Part shown: piece by piece, positions 41,327 through 50,604 of the stretch | Position numbering within the stretch: position 1 is the stretch's first letter | Layout: each line of letters begins with the position of its first letter | NCBI RefSeq assembly: GCF_016820495.1 | Contig: NZ_JADHDU010000001.1 | Location: 1-64,000 of the forward strand | DNA from: Planococcus beigongshangi | GTDB taxonomy: Bacteria > Bacillota > Bacilli > Bacillales_A > Planococcaceae | Length of the DNA: 64,000 nt | Reading direction: 5' to 3' | Program-made: the position numbers and the translations under genes | Notes under the pieces: model-generated | Told to the model about the DNA's origin: nothing | The model's database searches: none | What the model saw: only the letters and a program-made list of their open reading frames with translations

Positions 41327-42608
41327 GTATTGGGATAAAATGGATATTGAGGTGTCAGCTTGCGAAAGCTACGCCAACTTACCGATGGAATCCTTATTTT
41401 CCATGGCGCTCCGCGTGAATAAAAAGCGGCAATTTCTTTTTGTCAGCAAGCTGATCGCCAAACATTTAGCGGTCCACCCGGCGCTCGCACTGGGCACAGG
41501 AAGTTTACTTGCTTCCTTATTGATGGAGAAGTCAGGTATTCCGCCGATTCCACAAGCGCAGCAAATTGCGGAAATGATCGAATCGGGGGAAGTCTGCCTT
41601 GAAACAAGCAGACAGGCGCTTGCATATCGTGCGGCTTTACCGGAACGAACGGTCTTCATCGGCATGGCGGAAACTGCAACAGGTCTGGGCCATGCTGTTT
41701 TCCACCATTTTGATGAGGCATCCTATATCCATACGACCCGGGAAGAAATTATCGGTGTCTCTCCCACTTTTGTGTTTGAAGAAGAACATTCCCATGCGAC
41801 TTCACATAGAGTGTATGCACCGGCAGGAATGCTGGAAGATGCCGGGACGATCGTATTGATAGACGATGAAATTTCAACCGGCAATACATTGGTGAACTTG
41901 ATCACTGCCCTGGATGCCCAGTTCCCTGGGAAAAAGTACATATCCCTATCCATTCTAGATTGGCGGAATAAAAGTCAAAAGCAGAAACTCGCAAAGCTGG
42001 CTGAAACAAGAAATCTGGCTATCGAAGTGCTGTCATTGCTTGCCGGTGAATTCACCTTATATCACAGTGACTCACCTGAGGAAGGAGACGTGCCTCTTCT
42101 TCGAGAGACAGGTTCGGCGGCACCAAACCGTTCAGCCCAAATCCCGCCGGTTGCTTATGCTTCTGCTGGAGGGCAGCGGTATCTCCCGTTTACGGGACGC
42201 TTCGGTCTGACAAGCCGCCGCCATCTGGAAATCGGGCAATGGGCCGAGCAAACAGCCAAAATGGTGAAAGCCGCTGACAAGCCGCTGGTGATAGGGATAG
42301 GAGAGAATATGTATCTTCCTCTCCGTTTCGGGCTGGCGCTTGGCGGCGATGTAAAAGTGCAGACAGCGACCAGAAGCCCTATTTTTGCAGCTGAGGAAGA
42401 AGGATACCCGATAAAAGAGAAGGTCCTGTTCAAGCTGCCGGATGCAGAAGATGTAAACCATTTCCTCTATAATATAAGTAAAGTCGATACCGACAGGATC
42501 TATCTGCTGGCCGAGTCGGTAGTTGAGGAAGAGAGCTGGCAGCCTTTAATTTCCTATCTGGAGAAAAAAGCTCCGGTCGAGTGGCTGTCACTGACAGACA
42601 AACTATAA
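41259..42608 (+). CDS. Phosphoribosyltransferase with C-terminal TRSP domain (Ter operon)
   Basis: This protein of up to 449 residues has a PRTase core: the PRPP-binding motif is TIVLIDDEISTGNTL at about residues 198-212, with FIGMAETATGLGHAVF before it. The C-terminal region has the TRSP-like RFGLTSRRHLEIGQW and a further GIGENMYLPLRFGLALG. The start is uncertain: ATG 41259 overlaps the lyase gene, and an alternative ATG is 41340. In the Ter-linked pathway it is expected to attach a ribose-phosphate to a base-like compound. Confidence 0.86.
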   Translation: MNITNQSTSLITYGQNNLQNRYKYWDKMDIEVSACESYANLPMESLFSMALRVNKKRQFLFVSKLIAKHLAVHPALALGTGSLLASLLMEKSGIPPIPQAQQIAEMIESGEVCLETSRQALAYRAALPERTVFIGMAETATGLGHAVFHHFDEASYIHTTREEIIGVSPTFVFEEEHSHATSHRVYAPAGMLEDAGTIVLIDDEISTGNTLVNLITALDAQFPGKKYISLSILDWRNKSQKQKLAKLAETRNLAIEVLSLLAGEFTLYHSDSPEEGDVPLLRETGSAAPNRSAQIPPVAYASAGGQRYLPFTGRFGLTSRRHLEIGQWAEQTAKMVKAADKPLVIGIGENMYLPLRFGLALGGDVKVQTATRSPIFAAEEEGYPIKEKVLFKLPDAEDVNHFLYNISKVDTDRIYLLAESVVEEESWQPLISYLEKKAPVEWLSLTDKL

Positions 42609-42623
42609 AAAAGGGGTGGCCTG

Positions 42624-43733
42624 ATGATTACTGCTGGTTTAGTGAAAACAAGCTATCCGGACGAGGATATTACGTTTCTTTTGAAAGACGTCACTGATGA
42701 CTTTGAGGAAAGTTCGCTGGAAGAACGGGAAAAAGCGGTCCAGACTGGGGGGCATTATGCTGAACGGTTGCCGGTTGAATACCGTCCTTCCGAAGAATAT
42801 ACGAAACTCTATCATGCATCTGTAGAACAGACGAAGGAACAATTGAGTCATCTTGTCGGCGTTACGGCCAGAAGAATCCAGCTGAACGCCGGTACTGAAG
42901 ATATCGTGCTGGTATCACTGGCGCGTGCAGGAAGCCCGATCGGAATTCTGCTTAAACGCTATGCAAAACAGATGCTGGGGATGGACTGGCCGCATTACAG
43001 CATATCGATTCTGCGCGATAAAGGAATCGATGAGAATGCGCTCCGTACGATTCTGAAATCACATCCCGGCAGCCGGATCCAATTTGTGGATGGCTGGACA
43101 GGAAAAGGTGCCATCCAAAAAGAATTGACGAAATCACTGGCCGCTTTTAACCGTGAGCACGGGACGGACCTCAAGGATGATATGGCCGTCTTGGCTGATC
43201 CCGGGGCCTGTGCCGTCCTGTTCGGGACAAGGGAAGATTTCCTGATTCCGAGCGCCTGCCTCAATTCCACGGTTTCGGGTCTGGTCAGCCGGACAATTTT
43301 GAATGACCGTTATATCGGAGCGGATGATTACCACGGGGCGAAATTTTACGGCGAATTAATGGAAGAAGACCTGTCCAACGATTTTGTTGATAAAGTCACA
43401 GCCTGCTTTGCCGACACCAGCAAAGCTTCGGAAGAAGAAGCATTCAGCACGCCGGTGACTGCCCCTTGTACATGGGAAGGCATGAAAGAAGTCGAAGATA
43501 TCGGGCAGCAGATGTATACCGAAACGGATTACCATCTGGTAAAACCCGGTGTCGGCGAAACTACACGCGTGCTGCTTCGGAGAAATCCCTGGAAAGTGCT
43601 GGTCCGCGATGCCGGGCACCCGGATGTGAAGCACATCCTGATTCTGGCAGAAGAAAAAGATGTGCCGGTGGAAATCGTTCCCGACTTATTCTACCGGTCA
43701 ATCGGACTTATTAAATCGGGGAAAGAAATATGA
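42624..43733 (+). CDS. StiP-family protein with PELOTA RNA-binding domain (Ter operon)
   Basis: This 369-residue protein matches the family annotated as cysteine protease StiP. Its N-terminal part has VSLARAGSPIGILLKRY and HYSISILRDKGID, with FVDGWTGKGAIQKEL resembling a PRTase-type loop; CACVLFG-type cysteines follow. The last ~60 residues (VLLRRNPWKVLVRDAGHPDV...) form a PELOTA-like RNA-binding module. It is part of the Ter biosynthetic set. Protease activity is by family name only; nucleotide chemistry is equally plausible. ATG follows AAAGGGGTGG. Confidence 0.85.
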   Translation: MITAGLVKTSYPDEDITFLLKDVTDDFEESSLEEREKAVQTGGHYAERLPVEYRPSEEYTKLYHASVEQTKEQLSHLVGVTARRIQLNAGTEDIVLVSLARAGSPIGILLKRYAKQMLGMDWPHYSISILRDKGIDENALRTILKSHPGSRIQFVDGWTGKGAIQKELTKSLAAFNREHGTDLKDDMAVLADPGACAVLFGTREDFLIPSACLNSTVSGLVSRTILNDRYIGADDYHGAKFYGELMEEDLSNDFVDKVTACFADTSKASEEEAFSTPVTAPCTWEGMKEVEDIGQQMYTETDYHLVKPGVGETTRVLLRRNPWKVLVRDAGHPDVKHILILAEEKDVPVEIVPDLFYRSIGLIKSGKEI

Positions 43734-44545
43734 CGGTATTATTTGCGAGCGACCTGGACCAGACACTGATTTATTCGCGGAGATCCATGGGCAGCGAAGT
43801 GAAGCCGGAAGACCTGATAGAAGTCGAACGTTATGAAGGAAAACCTCAGTCCTATATGACTGAACAGAGCCAGACCGCTTTATGGGAGTTGGAGCCGGAT
43901 ACGGTATTTGTACCGGTGACAACAAGGACCCGTGAACAATATGAGCGGGTCACGGGCATATACGAAGGAAACGAACCGCCGCAATTCGCCATCATTTCAA
44001 ACGGTGCGGTCATTCTGGAAAACGGCGAGCCGATCAAAGAATGGTCGACAGATATCCGCCGCCAGTGCGTCAGCAGAAAAACCATCATCGAGGAATTGAT
44101 GCCTGTCGTTCATCAGCATTTCAATGAAGACTGGGTATTGCGCGTCAGACAGGCAGAAGACTGGTTCGTTTATCTCGTAGTCGACCGTGCCCGTTTTCCG
44201 GAAGAAAAGATCGGTTTTTATACCGACATCTTCCGTGAAATCGGATGGAGCCTGTCACTCCAGGGCAGAAAGCTTTATCTGATGCCTGAAAGCATTACAA
44301 AAGCGGCAGCGATGGAATATGTGCGGGACCGCATCAATGCGGATTACGTCATAGCTGCCGGTGATTCCCTGCTGGATCTGGATCTGTTGGAAAGTGCAGA
44401 TGCGGGATTGCTTGCCGCACACGGCGAAGCAGTCAGATCGGATGCGGAAGTTTCAGATCACATTATTGTCACGGAAGAAAAAGGCATTAAGGCAGGAGAA
44501 GAAATTTTGGCAAAAGTTGCTGACATTTCGATGCAAAGCAAATAG
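43730..44545 (+). CDS. HAD-family phosphatase (Ter operon)
   Basis: This 271-residue protein begins with the HAD motif I FASDLDQTLIYS (nucleophile D8, acid D10). Motif II is VPVTTRTREQY, the lysine lies in ITKAAAMEYV, and motif IV is AAGDSLLDLDLL. It is a Cof-type phosphohydrolase and probably removes a phosphate from the ribosylated intermediate made by the neighbouring PRTase. The start overlaps the StiP gene by four bases (ATGA), so both are translated together. Confidence 0.88.
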   Translation: MTVLFASDLDQTLIYSRRSMGSEVKPEDLIEVERYEGKPQSYMTEQSQTALWELEPDTVFVPVTTRTREQYERVTGIYEGNEPPQFAIISNGAVILENGEPIKEWSTDIRRQCVSRKTIIEELMPVVHQHFNEDWVLRVRQAEDWFVYLVVDRARFPEEKIGFYTDIFREIGWSLSLQGRKLYLMPESITKAAAMEYVRDRINADYVIAAGDSLLDLDLLESADAGLLAAHGEAVRSDAEVSDHIIVTEEKGIKAGEEILAKVADISMQSK

Positions 44546-44560
44546 CAAGGGGGGAGACCC

Positions 44561-46174
44561 ATGGTTCAATTGCATCCGGTCCGTGTGAGAACATGGGATC
44601 CGGAAAAATTTGGCGAATGGCTGGCTAAGCCGATTGTCAATCATACAGAAACGAAAGTGGAAGAAGATGCCATCACTTATCCGCAGCTGCTTGGTGAGTT
44701 TACGGGGATGCCGCTGGATGCAGATGATTATTTTGCTTCTATTTATGAATCGATGGAACAGTCAGGCGGGCGGCTGATCCGCTTATCCGATAAAATGAAT
44801 AAACATATCGACCAGGACCGGTTGAAAGCGCTTCAGGATCTTTTTGAAATGAACCGAAAAGAAAATGGTTTATCCGCCAACCGGATTGTAGCGTTTCTGG
44901 ACGGCAAAGGTTTATTGCCCCGCCTGAAAGATGCCGGTTTGAACCGCCGGCTCCGCCTGGTCATGATCGATGTGCTGAAGGCGTTTCAGGAACAGTCAGG
45001 CGGCAGTACCGTCCAATCGTCATTCAGGAGAGTTGCCACCGATCTCGTGAAGTGGACGTTCAACCATATTGAACCGGAGCTGGAGTCATTAAATCTGGAA
45101 AAAGGATTGCCGGCTTTTCTTTGGTACGGGGAATCTTCGGAAAGTGAAAAATGGTTCCTGAAGCTTGCGGCTGCCTATGGTTTCCATCTTGTCGTCTTTG
45201 ATCCTGGGGGTGAGAAGTGGTTTGGGAAGATGGTCGGGGAAGAGAACATCCACACCCACAGCTTTCAAGTGAATATTGAAGCGATTCCACAATTCCCCGA
45301 AGAAAAGCCGAAGCGTGTCGGAACAGTGGCTTTCCGTGCTACACAGGAAGTGGACAGGCTTTTGCACCACGATGATTCAGGTCTTTATAAGCCGTTTCAA
45401 TTCAAATCCTATGTGACGCATTCAATCCGTTTGAAAACGACAATCGATGAGGCATTCATGCTGGCGAAAGAACGTGCCATGGTGCGGCCGGCATTTGCGG
45501 TCGAACGGGGCGTCGTCCATATTCCCGTTGTATTTGCCAAAGTGATGGGGATAGAAAAAGACCGGAAGCGTTTCTGGGATAATATCCATAAACTGACTGA
45601 GCGTGAAGATACAAAATTGTTCCGGAGTTTTCCATTCATCGAAGAACGGAAAGGCAACCAGCAATTCCATTACCGTGCAGCCATGGACAATAAGGGGAAG
45701 CTGGATCCCGAAAAGATGAAGAAATCCAATTGGTGGCGCTACGGTAAACTGCCGGATGGTGTCCAGACAGCAATCGGAGCTGCCATCGCGAGGCATGTGG
45801 AGAAACCGATCCTGTTGCCGCAAAACGGGGAGTCGTTTGAAGAATTGCAGCTCTATGCTTTTTCCCAATCAATGACTTTGCCGGATCCGGTCATCCAATT
45901 GATTCAATTATTCGATTATCCACAGTTTGTACCGACGCTTTTGTTTTATAATGAAGAGAAAGACGGGGAACTGAGCCGTGCAGACGCCAATGCGATTGCG
46001 CTGACCCATTCCTTCGGCCTTGATAACATCATCATCAATCCTCAGGGCCATCAGGATATCGAGCGCTGGCTGGATACAGAGGCCTATGATGTACACTGGC
46101 TGGATGAACGGAGTTTCAACGAACCGTTCCAGGAACCGTCTGTAGTGCGAAAATTTCTTGGAAGATTTCTATAA
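44561..46174 (+). CDS. yceG: YceG-family protein (Ter operon)
   Basis: This 537-residue protein matches YceG of B. subtilis, which lies next to the TelA-like yceH in the yceCDEFGHI stress operon. It is cytosolic, without membrane helices, and has no catalytic motif that I can name with confidence. A central segment KGLPAFLWYGESSESEKWFL and the end (LTHSFGLDNIIINPQGHQDIERWL) are recognisable in the family. It is thought to act with TelA in toxic-anion and antibiotic tolerance. ATG follows AAGGGGGG. Confidence 0.85.
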   Translation: MVQLHPVRVRTWDPEKFGEWLAKPIVNHTETKVEEDAITYPQLLGEFTGMPLDADDYFASIYESMEQSGGRLIRLSDKMNKHIDQDRLKALQDLFEMNRKENGLSANRIVAFLDGKGLLPRLKDAGLNRRLRLVMIDVLKAFQEQSGGSTVQSSFRRVATDLVKWTFNHIEPELESLNLEKGLPAFLWYGESSESEKWFLKLAAAYGFHLVVFDPGGEKWFGKMVGEENIHTHSFQVNIEAIPQFPEEKPKRVGTVAFRATQEVDRLLHHDDSGLYKPFQFKSYVTHSIRLKTTIDEAFMLAKERAMVRPAFAVERGVVHIPVVFAKVMGIEKDRKRFWDNIHKLTEREDTKLFRSFPFIEERKGNQQFHYRAAMDNKGKLDPEKMKKSNWWRYGKLPDGVQTAIGAAIARHVEKPILLPQNGESFEELQLYAFSQSMTLPDPVIQLIQLFDYPQFVPTLLFYNEEKDGELSRADANAIALTHSFGLDNIIINPQGHQDIERWLDTEAYDVHWLDERSFNEPFQEPSVVRKFLGRFL

Positions 46175-46191
46175 TTAATAAGGAGGGATTA

Positions 46192-47271
46192 ATGATGAAC
46201 ACGATGCCAGATCAGATCGAACAGCAGGAACTCGTGATGAAGGATGAAAATCAGCTGAAAATGCAATTGAAAAAAGATCCGGAAGTTTTGCAATTGGCTT
46301 CTAAAATCGATCCGAAAAACCAGATAGCGCTATTGGAATTCGGACGTGAGCCTGCAAATGAAATTTCCGCATTTACCGGGAAAGTCTTGAATTCGGTGCA
46401 GGCCAACAGCATGGAAGAATCGAGCGAACTTTTAAAACAGCTCGGAAAAATCATGGATAAATTCGATAAAAAGGATTTTGTCGAGAAAAAAGGGTTCCTC
46501 AACAAAATCTTCAATAAAGGCAATAAGATGATCGAGCAGCTTTTCAATAAATACCAGACGATGGGTACTGAAATTGATAAAGTATATGTGGAAATCACAA
46601 AATACGAAGCTGAAATGAAGAAATCGACGACGACACTTGAGGAATTGTATGACCAGAATTTCCAGTATTTCATGGAATTGGAGAAATACATTGCAGCAGG
46701 TGACATCAAAGTCGAAGAACTGAAAGCAAAAGAACCTGAAGTACGCAAGAAAGCGGAATCCGGCGATCAGATGGCGCTGATGGAATTGAATTCATTGCAG
46801 AATGCCATCGAACTGCTGGAACAGCGCGTTTACGATCTGGAGATGGCGAAACAGGTTTCCTATCAGTCAGCTCCTCAGATCCGCATGCTGCAGCGCGGTA
46901 ACACGAAGCTGATCGGGAAGATCAACTCAGCGTTCGTTACAACGATTCCGATTTTCAAAACCGGCCTGATCAACGCCATCGCGGCGAAACGCCAGAATTT
47001 GGTGGCAGAATCGATGAGCGAACTGGATCGCCGCACGAACGAAATGCTGTTGAATAATGCAAACGACATCTCCCGTCAATCCGTGGATATCGCCCGGATG
47101 TCCGGCCAGCCGAGCATCAAGATTGAAACGATCGAGCAGACATGGGAAACTATTATGCAGGGGATGAATGATACCCGCGCAATTGAAGATGAAAACCGCA
47201 AAATGCGCGAAGAAGGGCGCTTGCGCATCGAAGAATTGCAAAAGAAATATGAAGATACCCAAAGAAAGTAA
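46192..47271 (+). CDS. telA: TelA-family toxic anion resistance protein (YceH)
   Basis: This 359-residue, helix-rich protein has coiled-coil stretches (about 60-200 and 320-355) and the TelA family segments IDPKNQIALLEFG, DKKDFVEKKGFLNKIF and ALMELNSLQNAIELLEQRV. TelA/YceH proteins confer tolerance to tellurite and to some wall-active agents through an unknown membrane-linked action. ATG follows AAGGAGGG, 17 bases after yceG. It ends the operon; a dispersed repeat starts at its stop codon. Confidence 0.92.
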   Translation: MMNTMPDQIEQQELVMKDENQLKMQLKKDPEVLQLASKIDPKNQIALLEFGREPANEISAFTGKVLNSVQANSMEESSELLKQLGKIMDKFDKKDFVEKKGFLNKIFNKGNKMIEQLFNKYQTMGTEIDKVYVEITKYEAEMKKSTTTLEELYDQNFQYFMELEKYIAAGDIKVEELKAKEPEVRKKAESGDQMALMELNSLQNAIELLEQRVYDLEMAKQVSYQSAPQIRMLQRGNTKLIGKINSAFVTTIPIFKTGLINAIAAKRQNLVAESMSELDRRTNEMLLNNANDISRQSVDIARMSGQPSIKIETIEQTWETIMQGMNDTRAIEDENRKMREEGRLRIEELQKKYEDTQRK

Positions 47272-47376
47272 GAAAAGCGGAAGCGCCCGTTCAGTCTCGA
47301 CAGGCATAAGGCGGAACAGCGGAGCGGCGTTCTTTGCCGCATAGCTGGTCTGGCTCATGACCCGAGAGGCTGGACA
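47271..47376 (+). repeat. Dispersed GAAAAGCG...GCGCCCGTT repeat, copy 1
   Basis: It begins GAAAAGCGGAAGCGCCCGTTCAG, contains GACAGGCATAAG and ends in CTCATGACCCGAGAGGCTGG. Related copies on the other strand are at 52998-53337, 59647-59753 and 61545-61621. The element separates telA from the third terD gene. Confidence 0.7.
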
Positions 47377-47457
47377 AAGGAACGTTTCTTTCGAAGCCAT
47401 CTAAAGCTGAAAAAGTTATGCTTTCTTATAAAATAAACTTATCGGAGGAGAGTATTC

Positions 47458-48036
47458 ATGTCATCAATCAACTTATCAAAAGGCCAGAAAATCGATTTAA
47501 CAAAAACGAATCCAGGACTTACAAAAGTGACGGTAGGACTGGGCTGGGATACCAATAAATACAGCGGAGGCGGAGATTTCGACCTTGATGCTTCGGTATT
47601 TCTTGTAGGCGAAAATGGCAAATCCCGCGGACCGGAAGATTTCATCTTCTACAACAACCTCGTCGGCGGCGATGGTTCTGTTACGCACACAGGAGATAAC
47701 CTGACAGGTGAAGGGGAAGGGGACGATGAGCAAGTGATCGTCGACTTGCCGAATGTTCCTTCAGCAATCCATAAAGTGGTATTCACTGTTACCATCCATG
47801 ATGCTGAAAGCCGTGCCCAAAACTTTGGACAGGTATCAAACGCATTTATCCGGATCATGAATGAAAGCAATAACGAAGAAATTCTGCGTTATGACCTGGG
47901 TGAGGATTTCTCCATTGAAACAGCTCTAGTGGTCGGGGAATTATACCGCCACGCCGGTGAATGGAAATTCAATGCCATCGGTTCAGGCTATCAGGGCGGC
48001 CTGGCTGCGCTGGTGAACGATTTCGGTCTGGCATAA
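47458..48036 (+). CDS. TerD-family stress protein, third copy
   Basis: This 192-residue protein is the closest paralogue of the one at 39015: [38 protein letters not shown] and [17 protein letters not shown]. The Ca2+-binding Asp clusters are intact. ATG follows GGAGGAGAG. An AT-rich TTATAAAATAAAC lies upstream as a possible promoter, after the repeat, so it may be transcribed apart from the telA operon. A strong terminator follows. Confidence 0.93.
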   Translation: MSSINLSKGQKIDLTKTNPGLTKVTVGLGWDTNKYSGGGDFDLDASVFLVGENGKSRGPEDFIFYNNLVGGDGSVTHTGDNLTGEGEGDDEQVIVDLPNVPSAIHKVVFTVTIHDAESRAQNFGQVSNAFIRIMNESNNEEILRYDLGEDFSIETALVVGELYRHAGEWKFNAIGSGYQGGLAALVNDFGLA

Positions 48037-48049
48037 GCAAATACAGACG

Positions 48050-48088
48050 AAACCCGCTCCTCAATTTGAGGGCGGGTTTTTTTTTTTC
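48050..48088 (+). terminator. Terminator after the third terD gene
   Basis: AACCCGC-CCTC pairs with GAGG-GCGGGTT, followed by a run of ten or more T. Confidence 0.92.
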
Positions 48089-48174
48089 GCAATCCAGATT
48101 ACATAAACTGGTCACAACTTCATCCAAGGAGGCATTTTTAAGATGCTATCATGTTGGAAGAGGGAGTGAAGTTT

Positions 48175-49278
48175 ATGGAAACCACCTTGTCAAACCGCAT
48201 TTTAATTGAGGAAGCAGGATATTTCATTCAAAATTGCTACAATGAGCTCGGGAAAGATGAAACAGCCATCAAAACCAGGATCGGTGAAATTATAGAAGAA
48301 GTGGAAGAAACGGGCAGTTATACACATACTTTCGAAGAACTCGAACACGGGGCACGTATGGCCTGGCGGAATAATAACCGCTGCATCGGCCGGCTGTTCT
48401 GGCAGACGCTCACCGTTTTTGATGCAAGGAACCGGCAAACGGCGGAAGAAGCATTTGAAGCATTACTCGAGCACCTGGACTATGCATCCAATGGCGGGAA
48501 GATCAGACCGGCAATCACGGTGTTTCCAGCTGAACAGGATGGGAAGAGCAGGTTGCGCATCTGGAATCATCAATTGCTTCGCTATGCCGGCTATGAGAAG
48601 AATGGTGCGGTTACAGGAGATTCTACTTCAGTCGAATTCACGGAAAAATGCATGGAACTCGGCTGGCAGGGAAAGGGCACTGATTTTGATCTGCTGCCGA
48701 TTGTCATTGAGGAAGAGGGCAAAGGTGTAAAAGTTTTTGAACTTCCGGAACAAGCTGTTCTGGAAGTGGACATACGGCATCCGGAAATTGATGGTTTTGC
48801 CGAGCTGGGAGCCAAATGGTATGCCGTGCCGATTATTTCCGATATGAAGATGGAGATTGGAGGCATCCAATATCAGCTGGCACCATTCAACGGCTGGTAT
48901 ATGGGGACTGAAATCGGTGCGCGCAATCTTGCGGATGAAGACCGCTATGACCTGCTGCCGGCTGTTGCAGAAAAAATGGGGCTTGATACGAAGTCCAATC
49001 GATCCTTATGGAAAGATAAGGCTCTCGTTGAACTGAATATTGCAGTACTGGAGTCATTCGCCGAGGCGGGGGTGACGATTGTCGATCATCATACAGCGGC
49101 CAAGCAATTCAAGAGTTTCGAGAAAAAGGAAGAAACTGCCGGCCGTGCAGTCACGGGCAACTGGGCATGGCTGATCCCGCCGATGTCCCCGGCAACCACG
49201 CACATTTTCCATAAGCCCTATAAGAACGATGTCGTCAAACCCAATTACTTTTATCAGAAGCCGCCTTATCACTCATAA
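48175..49278 (+). CDS. nos: Bacterial nitric oxide synthase, oxygenase only
   Basis: This 367-residue haem/pterin enzyme makes nitric oxide from L-arginine. The haem thiolate is C70 in [24 protein letters not shown] holds the substrate-binding glutamate, and [18 protein letters not shown] is the pterin/dimer region. As usual in Bacillales there is no reductase domain, so electrons must come from a cellular flavodoxin. The start is ATG 48175 after GGGAG. NO from this enzyme is known to protect Bacillales against peroxide and antibiotics, which fits the stress genes around it. Confidence 0.95.
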   Translation: METTLSNRILIEEAGYFIQNCYNELGKDETAIKTRIGEIIEEVEETGSYTHTFEELEHGARMAWRNNNRCIGRLFWQTLTVFDARNRQTAEEAFEALLEHLDYASNGGKIRPAITVFPAEQDGKSRLRIWNHQLLRYAGYEKNGAVTGDSTSVEFTEKCMELGWQGKGTDFDLLPIVIEEEGKGVKVFELPEQAVLEVDIRHPEIDGFAELGAKWYAVPIISDMKMEIGGIQYQLAPFNGWYMGTEIGARNLADEDRYDLLPAVAEKMGLDTKSNRSLWKDKALVELNIAVLESFAEAGVTIVDHHTAAKQFKSFEKKEETAGRAVTGNWAWLIPPMSPATTHIFHKPYKNDVVKPNYFYQKPPYHS

Positions 49279-49396
49279 GCAGGATGAACTTTTTTTGTTC
49301 TGCCGGTCTCCTGCTCGAATAAATCGGCTGTTTTATTATATAATAGAGAGAGTGAACGTTCTTCACATTCAAAGTTGAAAGAAAGTGGGAAACAAA

Positions 49397-50119
49397 ATGG
49401 GACGCAAGTGGAATAATATCAAAGAAAAAAAAGCTTCAAAAGACGCCAATACAAGCCGGATTTACGCTAAATTTGGTCGCGAGATCTATGTAGCCGCCAA
49501 ACAGGGCGAGCCGGATCCCGAGTCGAATCAGGCATTGAAAGTTGTACTGGAACGCGCTAAAACATACAGTGTGCCAAAAGCGATCATCGACCGCGCGATC
49601 GAAAAAGCCAAAGGCGGTTCTGAAGAAAGCTATGATGAACTGCGCTATGAAGGTTTCGGCCCGACCGGCTCCATGGTCATCGTGGACACGCTTACAAATA
49701 ATGTGAACCGGACAGCATCCGATGTGCGCGCAGCCTTCGGCAAAAACGGCGGCAACATGGGTGTCAGTGGATCTGTAGCTTACATGTTCGATTTTGTCGC
49801 AGTTATTGGCATCGAAGGCCAGAAAACTGCGGATGAAGTGCTTGAAATGATGATGGAAGCGGATATCGATGTCCGGGACGTCGAAGAAGAGGATGGCTCG
49901 ATTATCGTTTATGCGGAAGCTGACCAATTCCATCTGGTGCAGGAAGCATTCAAACAAGCGGGCATCACTGAATTCACCGTAGCCGAGCTGACGATGATGG
50001 CGCAGAATGATGTTGAATTGCCGGAAGATGCGCAGGCACAATTTGAAAAGATGATTGATGCGATAGAAGACCTTGAAGATGTTCAGCAGGTTTATCATAA
50101 TGTCGATTTAGGCGAATGA
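49397..50119 (+). CDS. yeeN: YebC/PmpR-family protein YeeN
   Basis: This 240-residue protein matches the YeeN branch of the YebC family: [20 protein letters not shown] at the start, [20 protein letters not shown] and [22 protein letters not shown]. YebC proteins act as transcription regulators or as translation factors that help ribosomes through proline-rich stretches; which applies here is unknown. ATG 49397 is used; a GTG four codons earlier is less likely. A TATAAT lies about 50 bases upstream. Confidence 0.92.
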   Translation: MGRKWNNIKEKKASKDANTSRIYAKFGREIYVAAKQGEPDPESNQALKVVLERAKTYSVPKAIIDRAIEKAKGGSEESYDELRYEGFGPTGSMVIVDTLTNNVNRTASDVRAAFGKNGGNMGVSGSVAYMFDFVAVIGIEGQKTADEVLEMMMEADIDVRDVEEEDGSIIVYAEADQFHLVQEAFKQAGITEFTVAELTMMAQNDVELPEDAQAQFEKMIDAIEDLEDVQQVYHNVDLGE

Positions 50120-50127
50120 AATAACAG

Positions 50128-50163
50128 GAAGCAGCCCTTGAAATAATGGGCTGCTTTCTTTTG
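50128..50163 (+). terminator. Terminator after yeeN
   Basis: GAAGCAGCCC pairs with GGGCTGCTTTC, followed by TTTT. Confidence 0.85.
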
Positions 50164-50217
50164 GTAAAGGACTTTGGCGTTCAGGTTCTTCTGTTGCAGA
50201 AATGATTCTGAATGTTT

Positions 50218-50225
50218 GCTATACT
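50218..50225 (+). promoter_or_regulatory. Extended -10 promoter of the small gene at 50257
   Basis: TGCTATACT is an extended -10 (TGn-TATACT), 32 bases before the start codon. No clear -35 is seen. Confidence 0.45.
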
Positions 50226-50256
50226 GTCCTTATCAGGATGAAACGGAGGCGTTACG

Positions 50257-50526
50257 ATGAACGATATATGGGAAATAAAGCATTCTTCGCATCGTATTCG
50301 AGTGGAAAGCACCTGGAACCAGAAGAAATTGTGGGTGGACGGGGTCCTTCAGGATGATCAGCCAGGCTTTGCAGGCAGCGCCAGGCTATTCGGCAATCTG
50401 AGAAGTGAGGACGGCGGATTCGAGGAGATCAAAGTGTCGCTCGGACTCGGCTGTCTCCAAACACAATGCCGGATTTTTGTCGGGGACACCCAGATATATA
50501 CAACCGAAATTGCCTGGGAAGGTTAA
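50257..50526 (+). CDS. Conserved-looking small hypothetical protein
   Basis: This 89-residue protein is beta-rich (WEIKHSSHRIRVESTWNQKKLWVDG, then FGNLRSEDGGFEEIKVSLG and CRIFVGDTQIYTTEI), soluble and without a signal peptide. I cannot name the family. ATG follows CGGAGGCG at good spacing, an extended -10 promoter lies upstream and a terminator downstream, so the gene is well supported even though its role is not. Confidence 0.7.
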   Translation: MNDIWEIKHSSHRIRVESTWNQKKLWVDGVLQDDQPGFAGSARLFGNLRSEDGGFEEIKVSLGLGCLQTQCRIFVGDTQIYTTEIAWEG

Positions 50527-50546
50527 ATCCCTTTATCTATCAGAAA

Positions 50547-50600
50547 AATCCCCCTTTGCCTCAAACAGCTTACGCTTGAGGTGAAAGGGGGATTTTTTCG
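50547..50600. terminator. Bidirectional terminator
   Basis: AATCCCCCTTT-CTCAA pairs with TTGAG-AAAGGGGGATT, followed by TTTT; A run on the other side for the convergent gene. Confidence 0.92.
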
Positions 50601-50604
50601 TCAA

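Noticed and set aside
49360-49376. GAACGTTC palindrome before yeeN as a LexA box
   Set aside because: The SOS box of Bacillales needs four bases between GAAC and GTTC; here there are none.
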